This document shows positions 42,622-50,748 of a stretch of 50,824 nt of DNA, one piece after another. Every line of letters begins with the position of its first letter. Position 1 is the stretch's first letter. A program made the position numbers and the translations under genes. This DNA comes from Candidatus Aegiribacteria sp. (GTDB lineage Bacteria; Fermentibacterota; Fermentibacteria; Fermentibacterales; JCC-6): the NCBI GenBank assembly GCA_030600545.1, contig JAUVLV010000014.1:1-50824 (forward strand). The letters run 5' to 3'. The notes below the pieces were generated by a model. That model ran no database searches, was not told where the DNA came from, and was given only the letters and a program-made list of their open reading frames with translations.

Positions 42622-44841
42622 ATGAAAATATTCAGTATCTATATTGTCTTCCTTTTACTATCAAATGCAGCAGCATTTGAATGGATTTCATCAGGACCCG
42701 AGGGCGGATTTTTGAAGGATTTTGGATTTCATCCCGATCAGACAGAAATACTGTTTGCAGGCAGTGATGATTCCGGTGGCATCTGGCGAACAATAAATGG
42801 AGGTGTCAGCTGGGAACTGGTTACAGCAGATTTTCCTGATATGACAGGATGGAGTATTGTTATTTGTAAGTCCGATCCTTCTATCATTTTCGCCTGTGAT
42901 TCCTACGCAAGATACGGTCTTCTCAAGTCCACTGATGGCGGATCAAGTTGGATCCAATCGACTTCGGGATTGACATCCACCAGAGAGCTAACCGTTATGC
43001 AGCTTGTTCTAGCATCGGAAAACGCCGAATCCCTTTATATCTGCACCGGAATGGCTGATGTTGGTGATCCTCCAAGACCCGGCAACGGGATTTTCAGAAG
43101 TACGGATGGAGGTTCGAACTGGATACCTTCAGGATTGCAGGGAACCACTGTTGATTGCATAGCCAGAGATGGAAACGGCACTCTTTTTGCGGGAACCGAC
43201 GGAAATGGTGTCTGGAAATCATCTGACGGGAATTCCTGGATACATATAGATGGAATACCGGATGGTTTTCAAGTTTGGCAGATAGAAGCGGAAGAATCGT
43301 ATGTGGCTGTCGCCACATTTGGAGCAGGTGTATTCATCAGCACTAATTCTGGTATCGATTTTACACAGTATTTCGATACAAGTTACTGCATGGATCTTTC
43401 CATAGCAGAATATGATCCGGTACTCGTTCTTTTTGCCGCAGTAGACACAGGTATTTTCCGTTATTCATCCAGTTCCGGATCATGGACCAGTGTTATATCT
43501 CCGCCATTGTCCGATTCACTGATAGTGATGGGTATTTCCTCTGAATTCCAGAGAGTGTTCTGCAACGAGTTCGCGAACAGTCCTGTTATCCGCTCGTCCG
43601 ACTCAGGCCAGTCATGGAGTTATGCACAAAGTTCGCCGATGGCGGTGTTTCTCAGCGGAATTGCCGTTGATCCCACCGATTCGGGACACTTCTTTTCTTC
43701 AAGTCTTGGCAGTTACGCGAACGCCTGGAATATCTCCGCTCTTTATGAAACCTGCGATTCAGGGCAGTCCTGGGCTTCCGTAGGACCTGCAGCACATGGA
43801 ACAGTTGTTCTGTTTTCGTCATCAGGAGAACTGTTTCTTGGAACCTTTCGCAATGGTCTTTACAGAAGCGATGATTACTTTCAGACATGGGAAAATGTAA
43901 GACCGGGAGACAAGGTCATCTTCGATATTACCATCGACCCGGATAACTCCGACCTGATGCTTCTTTCGGAATATGATCTGTCCGCACCATCGGTAGGTAT
44001 TTACAGAAGTACAGATGGGGGCGGAACATTCGATCCGGTTCTTTCAGACCTCTGCAATGCATGCCTTTTCGGTGCGAATTCCGGTTACGCCTGGGCCGGA
44101 ATGACGGATGGATTGTACAGAAGTCAGGATGATGGCTTAACATGGAATCCATGGATGTTGTCGGGTCATGTTATAGTGACGCTCTGTGAATATGGTACCT
44201 GTCTGCTTGCGGGAACGGAACAGGGGAGAATCTTTCTGCTCACCGAAGACAGCCAGCAGCAGGAGATTACAGGTTCATGGAGTCAGCCTGTCAGACAGAC
44301 GGGATTTCTAGTGACCGGAGATACGCTTTACGCAACGTTTAATGGTGCTGAAATGGACTCAACGTACGTGCGGCATGGCGGCGTATGGATGACAGCGGAT
44401 ATGGGACAGAACTGGACCGATCTGACAAATGGAATGACCGTTACCCATGTTTACGGGAAACACCCGATTGCGGTTACTGAAGCGGGAATAACGGTATCTA
44501 CCTACGGTGGAGGTTGCCAGATCCTTACAGGATGCTCCGGTATAAACGAATCGGAGATTTTAACTGCAAACAGTATTCATATAATTCCTAATCCTGTATC
44601 ATGTAACGCTGAGATAAACTTCCGGCTTCCCGCTCTTTCCGACTCGGTGAAACTTCTCATTTTTGATTGTTCCGGAAGGCTTATCTTCAGCAGTGAAATA
44701 ACTGATCTTGATGATGTATACGGGTCGGTGATATGGGATTGCCGAGATGAATCAGGACATGGAGTTTCGCGAGGTATCTACCACTGCATTGTGAAACCGG
44801 TAACCGGACCTTTACTTGCTGGTAGAATGGTTGTAATCTGA
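42622..44841 (+). CDS. secreted BNR/sortilin-type beta-propeller protein with FlgD-like C-terminal domain
   Basis: The 739-residue product has a signal peptide (about 1-17) and at least ten 'S-x-D-G-G-x-x-W' Asp-box repeats, for example KSTDGGSSWIQ, RSTDGGSNWIP, RSSDSGQSWSY, YRSTDGGGTFDP and YRSQDDGLTWNP. These are typical of BNR/Vps10 propellers. The last 80 or so residues start IIPNPVSCNAEINFRLP and contain a FlgD-like Ig fold, seen at the end of secreted proteins in FCB-group and candidate phyla. ATG at 42622 has GGAG 5 bases upstream. It diverges from the TetR operon; bases 42398-42621 show no clear promoter for it. Activity is unknown; a surface-binding role is a guess. Confidence 0.86.
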   Translation: MKIFSIYIVFLLLSNAAAFEWISSGPEGGFLKDFGFHPDQTEILFAGSDDSGGIWRTINGGVSWELVTADFPDMTGWSIVICKSDPSIIFACDSYARYGLLKSTDGGSSWIQSTSGLTSTRELTVMQLVLASENAESLYICTGMADVGDPPRPGNGIFRSTDGGSNWIPSGLQGTTVDCIARDGNGTLFAGTDGNGVWKSSDGNSWIHIDGIPDGFQVWQIEAEESYVAVATFGAGVFISTNSGIDFTQYFDTSYCMDLSIAEYDPVLVLFAAVDTGIFRYSSSSGSWTSVISPPLSDSLIVMGISSEFQRVFCNEFANSPVIRSSDSGQSWSYAQSSPMAVFLSGIAVDPTDSGHFFSSSLGSYANAWNISALYETCDSGQSWASVGPAAHGTVVLFSSSGELFLGTFRNGLYRSDDYFQTWENVRPGDKVIFDITIDPDNSDLMLLSEYDLSAPSVGIYRSTDGGGTFDPVLSDLCNACLFGANSGYAWAGMTDGLYRSQDDGLTWNPWMLSGHVIVTLCEYGTCLLAGTEQGRIFLLTEDSQQQEITGSWSQPVRQTGFLVTGDTLYATFNGAEMDSTYVRHGGVWMTADMGQNWTDLTNGMTVTHVYGKHPIAVTEAGITVSTYGGGCQILTGCSGINESEILTANSIHIIPNPVSCNAEINFRLPALSDSVKLLIFDCSGRLIFSSEITDLDDVYGSVIWDCRDESGHGVSRGIYHCIVKPVTGPLLAGRMVVI

Positions 44842-44945
44842 CCGGAATCTTTATCAAATCAAAATCAGTTTAATCACTTCACTGAGCCCAGGACCGGTTG
44901 CTGTGAACATCACAGAGAGGCATAAACCTCAATACCATAGATCCA

Positions 44946-46655
44946 TCACATTTTTCCATGCCTGAGGATCGTGATGATAAGAAAGAATGCCATTACTGCT
45001 GCAACTATAAATCCTGCAAGTCCAATAATCGGTATATTATTCCATTTAGGAGGTACACCTGACAGCACGATTACCGAAGAGCCTATCACAAGAGATGCGA
45101 CAAGGATTGCGAATGAGAGTCTGTTGCTGATTTTATCGAATGTGGACAGCATAGTCTCAAATCCTCTGTGTTCCAGCTGTATCTGCGCTTTTCCCCTGGC
45201 AATCTGTTTGAGGATGGTACTGGTTTCCTGCGGGATTTCCTTAAGAAGCTCTGCCGATTCACGCGTCACATCAAAAAGATCTTTGAAAATACGTTGAGGA
45301 AGCAGTTTCTCCAGTTTGATCCGGGTGAGAAACGGTGTCATAGCTTCCTCGTATTTGAATCCCGGGTCAAGCTTCCGTCCCAGCGCCTGTGATGCAGCAA
45401 TAGCTTTCATCATTATATAAAAATCGGGAGGAATTCGTAGACGATATCTTGTTATAACTTTCATGACATTTGTCAGAATCTGGCTCAGATCCAGATCTTC
45501 CAGATCGCTGAACAGGTAGCGATCAAGTAACTCGGATATGTTGTTCTCAAGGTTTTTCCGGTCGGGCTCCCGGTCGCAGTCAACGATTCTGAGCAAAGTG
45601 TCCGTCAACCTTATTTCATCGTTCTTTACAGCATAAGTGGCAGCATCCACAAGAGACTCCATCTGTTTTCTGCTAACGCGGCTCATCATGCCGAAGTCAA
45701 GATAGCAGATAACATTGTTTTCGAGGAAGAGAACGTTTCCGGGATGAGGGTCCGCATGAATGAATCCGTGAACGAATACCTGCTTCATCATGAGGTCTGC
45801 TCCACGGGCTGCAAGAAGAGCTGTATCAAGACCGGACTGTTCCAGCAGACTGATCTCAGATGCTTTGATTCCTTCAACGTATTCCATTGTCAGAACACGC
45901 TGGGAAGACAATTTATGGAAAACCTCAGGCACATGTATCGTTTCCTCGTCAGCGAACTGACTTGCGAATCTTTCCATGTGGGCGGCTTCCAGGGAGTAGT
46001 CCAGTTCCTTATCTATCATCCTCGAGAATTCGTCGACTATTCTGGTTGGCTGCTGCAATTCCCATTCTTCCATGTGCTTCTCGGTAAGTGTTGCGAGGTG
46101 ACGAAGTATTTTAAGATCGACCTGGATTATTTTAAGGATCCCGGGTCTTTGGATCTTGACCACAACATTATGTCCATCTGGCAGCTGCGCACGGTGGACC
46201 TGTCCAATAGAAGCTGCCGCCAGAGGGATTTCATCAAAATTCTTGAATATCTGCTCAAGCGGAGAACCCAGCTCTGTTTCTATGGTATTTCGCACAAGAT
46301 CAAAGGAAAAGGGAGGAACATTATCCTGCAGCTTCTCAAACTCCCTGATCAATTCCGGTCCGATCAGATCAGGTCTTGTGGACAGGATCTGACCTGCTTT
46401 TACAAAAGTCGGGCCGAGTTCCTCAAGGGCTTTCCTCAAACGGGCTTCCCGGGACAGCTTCGATATCTTCTCTCGCTCAGGTTTACGTGAGACTGCCCTG
46501 AGCAAATTCTCGATAATACGTTCTCCGCGAATCCTGCTGAAGATATCCCCGAAACCGTACTTCATCAGCACTGTCAATATTTGACGGTATCGCGACAGGT
46601 ATTTGTGTGATCGGCTCAGGTTGCTCGCAGGTCGAAAACCGAATGTCATGTACAC
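44946..46655 (-). CDS. UbiB/ABC1/AarF-family atypical kinase
   Basis: The 569-residue protein has the ABC1 kinase core: KAGQILSTRPDLIG (KxGQ motif), the Ala-rich loop AAASIGQVHRAQL, VVVKIQRPG with the ATP-site Lys, HADPHPGNVLF and CYLDFGMM (metal Asp). Two membrane helices end the protein (about 510-560). Family members support isoprenoid quinone or lipid metabolism through an ATPase-like activity. The start may be GTG at 46655 or ATG at 46649, preceded by AGGTG. A phasin-like gene lies just upstream, a pairing I know from other bacteria. No ubiquinone or menaquinone genes are visible here. Confidence 0.92.
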   Translation of the reverse strand: MYMTFGFRPASNLSRSHKYLSRYRQILTVLMKYGFGDIFSRIRGERIIENLLRAVSRKPEREKISKLSREARLRKALEELGPTFVKAGQILSTRPDLIGPELIREFEKLQDNVPPFSFDLVRNTIETELGSPLEQIFKNFDEIPLAAASIGQVHRAQLPDGHNVVVKIQRPGILKIIQVDLKILRHLATLTEKHMEEWELQQPTRIVDEFSRMIDKELDYSLEAAHMERFASQFADEETIHVPEVFHKLSSQRVLTMEYVEGIKASEISLLEQSGLDTALLAARGADLMMKQVFVHGFIHADPHPGNVLFLENNVICYLDFGMMSRVSRKQMESLVDAATYAVKNDEIRLTDTLLRIVDCDREPDRKNLENNISELLDRYLFSDLEDLDLSQILTNVMKVITRYRLRIPPDFYIMMKAIAASQALGRKLDPGFKYEEAMTPFLTRIKLEKLLPQRIFKDLFDVTRESAELLKEIPQETSTILKQIARGKAQIQLEHRGFETMLSTFDKISNRLSFAILVASLVIGSSVIVLSGVPPKWNNIPIIGLAGFIVAAVMAFFLIITILRHGKM

Positions 46656-46714
46656 CTATTCAGGTTGCAAGTATAGATCAATATCAAACAGGTTCTGCGG
46701 CTAAGGAAATATCG

Positions 46715-47002
46715 TTACTTTTTCTTCAACTCGTCGATTTTCGCTGAAAGATCCGCGATGTCATCCTTTGTAGCTATATTCATTGACGATATAACCTTAT
46801 GAACCTGTTTCTTTATTTTTTCCTCATACTCCTTTGATGATTCCTCGGCTTTGGAAATGAGCTCTTTTGCCAGCTTCTTGCCTTCCTCCTGTGTGAGCTG
46901 TCCTTTTTGAACAAGCTCTTTTGCGAATTCCTCCGCTTTTTCCGCTGTAAGTACAGCAAGTCCCATTCCGGTGAGCATGGTTTTTCTTATAAGGTCAAAC
47001 AT
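46715..47002 (-). CDS. phasin-like small helical protein
   Basis: The 95-residue protein is nearly all helix: a hydrophobic start (MFDLIRKTMLTGMGLAVL), a charged heptad-like middle (EEFAKELVQKG, then EEGKKLAKELISKAEESSKE) and a C-terminal coiled coil ending DLSAKIDELKKK. This is the short phasin/PhaI-like pattern. Such proteins coat storage granules or act as membrane-linked partners of ABC1 kinases; no PHA synthase gene is in the window. AAGGAGG stands before the ATG. Confidence 0.78.
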   Translation of the reverse strand: MFDLIRKTMLTGMGLAVLTAEKAEEFAKELVQKGQLTQEEGKKLAKELISKAEESSKEYEEKIKKQVHKVISSMNIATKDDIADLSAKIDELKKK

Positions 47003-47014
47003 GAGTTTCCTCCT

Positions 47015-47869
47015 TTAGTTATTCGAATCCAGTTCGATTTCCGGATTGAGATCGGTCAGATTCCACAATCCACCATAGTACGATGTTATATCTGATCGCG
47101 TGTGCCCAAGAAGTTTCTGAGCGATCTTGAGGTCGGCACCTGATTCAAGGAGATGTGCCGTGAACGAATGTCTGAGTGTTCTGGGGGTTGCCTTTTTATT
47201 AATACCTGATGCCACAAGGGCAGCTTTGAAGAACTTGGTTACTGCTCTGGTCGTCAGAGGGTTGCCCTCAGACCCGGTGAATACATAACAGGAGGGTTTT
47301 CTGCTTTCGATGAGGAATTGTATCGGGGATCTAAGAATTTCAGCTAAAATCGTTTTACGGTTCCGTCTCTTCCCGGTGCCTCTGACATTGATAGTGAGAT
47401 TTTCAAGGTTCAAATCACCCACAAGGAGGTTCACAACCTCCGATGTTCTAAGCCCGGCTGTATATGTAAGAAGTATCATCAGCTTGTGTTTCATGTCTCT
47501 GGTTGCGCTTGCGATTCTGCTTATTTCATTACCTGAAAGGATGACCGGGGGTGCTTTTCTGATGGCTGGTCTGTTGATGTCTCTGATGAGAACAGAGCGG
47601 TGAATCACTTCGGTGTACAGGAAATTCAGCGCATTGACAGCCTGATCAACAGTTGACCTGGAGCGTCCGGATTTATTCAGATACGCGATGTATGTTTTTA
47701 TTTCCTTTACACTGAGTTCCGAAGGAAGCTTCGGCGAAACCGTTTCAAGAAAAGCTTTGAGCTGACCAAGATAAGCCCTGATTGTATGAGGACTGTAATG
47801 AGTCGAATGAAGAATCCGCTCGACATCTTTGTAGATGTTATCTAATTTACTAAGAATACCGGGTTTCAA
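47015..47869 (-). CDS. tyrosine recombinase (XerC/XerD-like) with altered HxxR box
   Basis: The 284-residue protein has the N-terminal SAM-like core-binding domain (about 1-95, TIRAYLGQLKAFLET) and the catalytic domain: box I Arg in TAGLRTSEVVNL, the catalytic Lys region GTGKRRNRK, LLGHTRSDI with the second His, and the nucleophile Tyr in SYYGG. In the usual PHxLRHS box the first His is Arg (PRTLRHSF), so HxxR reads RxxR. Length is slightly below XerC/XerD. It could be the housekeeping Xer enzyme or an accessory integrase; the neighbouring decayed region fits either. Confidence 0.9.
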   Translation of the reverse strand: MKPGILSKLDNIYKDVERILHSTHYSPHTIRAYLGQLKAFLETVSPKLPSELSVKEIKTYIAYLNKSGRSRSTVDQAVNALNFLYTEVIHRSVLIRDINRPAIRKAPPVILSGNEISRIASATRDMKHKLMILLTYTAGLRTSEVVNLLVGDLNLENLTINVRGTGKRRNRKTILAEILRSPIQFLIESRKPSCYVFTGSEGNPLTTRAVTKFFKAALVASGINKKATPRTLRHSFTAHLLESGADLKIAQKLLGHTRSDITSYYGGLWNLTDLNPEIELDSNN

Positions 47870-47905
47870 AACTCAAAGCCTCCAGGATTTCCATTTACTA
47901 TTTTG

Positions 47906-49348
47906 TCAGGCATCACGATAGTGTTCCTCCCAGATAGGGTCAAGCTGAGATGAAATTTCAAGATCGTATTTCTTCATTGCCTGAATATAGTCATTATCCC
48001 ATAGTGATTCAGCAGCTGAGGTTCCGGCAGGTACAGCAGATGTTTTCAGTATCAGTTCACGCGCCTTTTCGTGGTGATCGCGAATGAAGCAGGGGCGGAT
48101 CTCGTTGCCTCGTTCATGAGGGGGTTTCATATAGTTGTAGGAGAGCTGCCAATCCCGAACTCCTGTAAACAAATCCGAGAAAAGTGCATCGCTGAGAGGT
48201 CTCTTTGCTGATATGAGATCATGTATATTGTCTTTCCAGTACGGCACAAATACGCATGGGTATATATTGCCGTTCCAGTCAATATAGAGATATCCTCCCT
48301 CGCGACCACCGGCGATACACCCTGAAGAGAACGGTCCACCGTTCCAGAAATCGGCCAGGAACAGATGTCTCTCGTAAATAAGTTCCTGTTCACGAATCCA
48401 CATCCTGCGTCTTACCTCGGGAGATACCTGTTTTTCGGTATCAATTCCCCTGCCGATCGGCATGTACTGGAACAGCCATTGATACAATGCGCCCTGTTCA
48501 TCGAAGAAGAAATCGATCATCTCATCAGATATCAGCATTTCCGCGTTTTCAGGCACCGCTGTTGTGGATATACCGAAGGGCACACCGTTATTTCTCAGGT
48601 TTTCAAAGGCTTTCAGGATTCTCTCGAATGTACCTTTTCCGCGGCGATAATCCGTTTCTTTCTCAAAACCTTCAACTGAAATAGCCAGTGTAATATTGCC
48701 GGCTTCAGCAAGGCGCTCCGCCGTTCTGTTGTCAATCAATGTTCCGTTTGTGTATACGAGGAAGTACTGATCGGGGTTCCGGGATGCGATCTCAATAAGA
48801 TCTACTTCCTTGTCGCGCCATAGAAAAGGTTCACCTCCCGACACAACTGTGAACCAGCTTCCCCAGCGGTCCCTCTTCTGGTCAATAACCCACTGGAAAG
48901 TTTCAGCGGAAAGCGAGGGAAGATCACATGGGGCGCTTGAGGCATAGCAGCCTCTGCATTTTAGATTGCATCCGCCGAACGGTGATATTGTGAGGAACCC
49001 TGGTGGGCAAATACCATGTTCTTCTTTGAATGAAACAACTTCAGGTCTGCTGCTATAAGGTGCAGCAAGGTTAGAGAGCAGAACATCCATCAAACGTTTC
49101 CTGACATTGGGAGAACCCTGTTCGTACGCCTTGAATGCGGATCTGACAAGATTTGATACGATACATACCTTGTCTTTTCGCTCACGAAATGGACCATATT
49201 TAATAGAGTCAGCGCTCTTCACAAAGAGCGTTTGAGCCACCTTTTCAGCGAGTGGGACAGTAAGTTTCCATGCACCGGACTTGCTCGAAAGGTTAATAGC
49301 ATGTTCCGTTGCTAACAAGGATAATTTTTCAACTATTCCATTCTTCAT
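47906..49348 (-). CDS. radical SAM protein with SPASM-like C-terminus
   Basis: The 480-residue protein has a roughly 115-residue N-terminal helical extension, the radical SAM cluster motif CNLKCRGC (Cys127, Cys131, Cys134), VVSGGEPF (GGEP motif) and LAISVEGFE. A C-terminal part with several Cys (SSGCIAGGREGGYLYID, YPCVF, RPCF) likely holds an extra iron-sulfur cluster as in SPASM enzymes. SPASM proteins often modify peptides or proteins; no precursor peptide gene was seen nearby. A near-consensus promoter and an inverted repeat lie upstream, so expression is probably strong and controlled. Confidence 0.88.
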   Translation of the reverse strand: MKNGIVEKLSLLATEHAINLSSKSGAWKLTVPLAEKVAQTLFVKSADSIKYGPFRERKDKVCIVSNLVRSAFKAYEQGSPNVRKRLMDVLLSNLAAPYSSRPEVVSFKEEHGICPPGFLTISPFGGCNLKCRGCYASSAPCDLPSLSAETFQWVIDQKRDRWGSWFTVVSGGEPFLWRDKEVDLIEIASRNPDQYFLVYTNGTLIDNRTAERLAEAGNITLAISVEGFEKETDYRRGKGTFERILKAFENLRNNGVPFGISTTAVPENAEMLISDEMIDFFFDEQGALYQWLFQYMPIGRGIDTEKQVSPEVRRRMWIREQELIYERHLFLADFWNGGPFSSGCIAGGREGGYLYIDWNGNIYPCVFVPYWKDNIHDLISAKRPLSDALFSDLFTGVRDWQLSYNYMKPPHERGNEIRPCFIRDHHEKARELILKTSAVPAGTSAAESLWDNDYIQAMKKYDLEISSQLDPIWEEHYRDA

Positions 49349-49383
49349 TTTTCCACCTTTTTATGTTAAACACAATTTTCACG

Positions 49384-49402
49384 TTATCAAAAGTTCTGAT
49401 AA
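49384..49402. promoter_or_regulatory. inverted repeat downstream of the radical SAM promoter
   Basis: TTATCA and TGATAA are separated by 7 bases, forming a perfect 6-7-6 inverted repeat just past the -10 box of the - strand promoter, over or right after the expected transcription start. This is a typical repressor position. No regulator gene is adjacent, so the binder is unknown. Confidence 0.5.
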
Positions 49403-49409
49403 TATGGAT

Positions 49410-49437
49410 ATTATAGCATATTCATTTGACTTGTCAA
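49410..49437 (-). promoter_or_regulatory. near-consensus promoter of the radical SAM gene
   Basis: On the - strand perfect TTGACA (49432-49437) and perfect TATAAT (49410-49415) are spaced by 16 bases, with TGC directly before the -10 box (extended -10). It is the strongest promoter match in the window. The transcript would have a leader of about 55 bases. Confidence 0.87.
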
Positions 49438-49440
49438 TAA

Positions 49441-49741
49441 GCGGAAAAACCATGGAATGCAGGAAGGTGATATACATTTGTAAATCATTCTTGAATTCCC
49501 AAGGGCATACCGGAACACGATTCGCACAGTAACCAGCAGGGGAGATGGGAAGGTGTAGTTAAAACAGGTTGAGTTAACCCGGAAGCACGGATTATCACGA
49601 ACTCGCGTCAACCAGTGAATTTCATCCCTGTAAATTCCCAGGAAGGAAATTATGCGAATCCTAGCGATGGGGGATCACTGGGACCGGAGGCTACTGACTG
49701 AACGGAGTCTCAGAAAGTTGCTTGGGCGATAGGTGGAAGCC
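49441..49741. other. gene-free stretch, origin unclear
   Basis: No credible ORF, tRNA or rRNA was found. The sequence is richer in GC and has several short self-complementary pieces (for example GAATTT/AAATTC at about 49619-49639), so a structured RNA or a degraded mobile element is possible. I could not match it to any class, including the group II intron parts I could recall. It lies directly beyond the stop of the truncated repeat protein at 49742. Confidence 0.4.
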
Positions 49742-49990
49742 CTACTCGATTTCAACTCCAGTATTACCTTGAGCATCAGTCTTGATGAGATAGACATCAC
49801 GCCCCCCGGCACCGAAAGATTCAGTGAATCCTACAATTATGTAGCCTCCATCCCGAGTCTCTTGAACAGAATAGCCATAATCCCAATCTGAGTTGTCGTA
49901 AGTCCTTTCAAAAGTGATCACTGCTTCGGCAGGAGATGTAAGGATAAGGGCTTTTATAATCACAACCACACCCAGGATACTCTTGTACAT
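49742..49990 (-). pseudogene. truncated secreted repeat protein (5' fragment)
   Basis: The 82-residue frame has a signal peptide (about 1-23, cut near AEA) and one copy of a repeat known from long secreted proteins of FCB-type and candidate-phylum bacteria: SVQETRDGGYIIVGFTESFG, then GGRDVYLIKTDAQGNT. Such proteins normally carry many copies and a C-terminal sorting domain. Here the frame stops after 'NTGVEIE' and no further repeats occur downstream in any frame I checked. AAGG lies before the ATG. It looks like the first part of a gene cut by a deletion or insertion. Confidence 0.6.
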
Positions 49991-50289
49991 TAAGATGCCT
50001 TATCTTTCTTTTTATTATTACACATTGATCACTCTATGTTAATATAGGTAAGACATTATTTTTCTACCGGTAATCAGTGTAGTGGGCGAGGAGTTTATAT
50101 ATATGAAAGTACTTCAGTTAGTTAAAGATATAGCAGGTTGAAGCAGAGGGAACCAGTATGGTAATCGATATTAAATGGATTATGGTCAAGACAGATACGG
50201 GCAAATCTATGTGATTAGATCGGACAAGTGATCCCGTTAATTCTGTAGAGCCGGTAAGTGACCAGAAGTGGGTTCGAGTGGATAGATAA
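49991..50289. other. AT-rich gene-free stretch
   Basis: No supported gene was seen. The only frames are short and interrupted, for example a 17-codon frame from ATG at 50158 ending in TGA. TATATATATG near 50096-50104 is low-complexity. It probably forms part of the decayed region. Confidence 0.4.
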
Positions 50290-50406
50290 TGGCGCCTCGA
50301 CAGTGTCTCCCAGCGAACCATACTATGGTTTGATACAACTAGTTCTAATCAAATAAAACGCAAACCGAAGAAGACTTTCCGGAATCCCATCATTCTGGCT
50401 CGTGAG

Positions 50407-50595
50407 ATGTCCCTGATAATGGAGATGGAAGAATTGAGTCGGGCTGATCTTGCCCGAAAACTTGGTTTATCCAGAGCAAGAGTAACACAGATGCTCAATC
50501 TGTTGAAACTGCCTGACAGCCTTATCTCTGAAATAGAGGAGATGGGTGATCACTGGATCAGACAATTAGTTACTGAAAGACAATTGCGGAGGTGA
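50407..50595 (+). CDS. HTH fragment of a recombinase-associated protein
   Basis: From the ATG this gives 62 residues; the same frame is open back to 50290 without a standard start and reads RKPKKTFRNPIILAREM just before it. The core RADLARKLGLSRARVTQMLN is a helix-turn-helix of the ParB/KorB type, followed by LLKLPDSLISEI and a 'TERQLR' end. This order (basic Pro-rich lead, HTH, LLxLP, ITERxLR) matches small proteins encoded beside large serine recombinases. No recombinase is present, and the N-terminus seems lost, so it is likely a remnant. Confidence 0.5.
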   Translation: MSLIMEMEELSRADLARKLGLSRARVTQMLNLLKLPDSLISEIEEMGDHWIRQLVTERQLRR

Positions 50596-50748
50596 TTGTC
50601 CACGTCTGATTACTATCCTTGACTCATCTTCAAGCGAAGATGTATACAAATTAAGGTATTGAAATACAAGGAAATGGAGAATTTAGAACCTACATTCCGC
50701 ACTTGGCGAAGAGTGAATTTATGAATTTAATCCCCAGATCTATTTTCA

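Noticed and set aside
44842-44945. Short palindromes GAGG/CCTC and TGTGA/TCACA between convergent genes
   Set aside because: Stems of only 4-5 bases and no T run; too weak to call a terminator.
45744-46490. 248-codon + strand frame inside the UbiB-family gene
   Set aside because: Antisense to conserved kinase motifs; Cys/His/Phe-rich composition typical of a shadow frame.
49411-49611. 66-codon - strand frame in the gene-free end
   Set aside because: Lies across the strong radical SAM promoter and has no recognisable sequence pattern.
50265-50290. GGTTCGAGT resembling a tRNA T-loop
   Set aside because: Flanking bases cannot form a T stem and no acceptor or anticodon arms are present.
50118-50321. 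67-codon - strand frame
   Set aside because: No ribosome binding site or family resemblance; overlaps the start of the HTH fragment.
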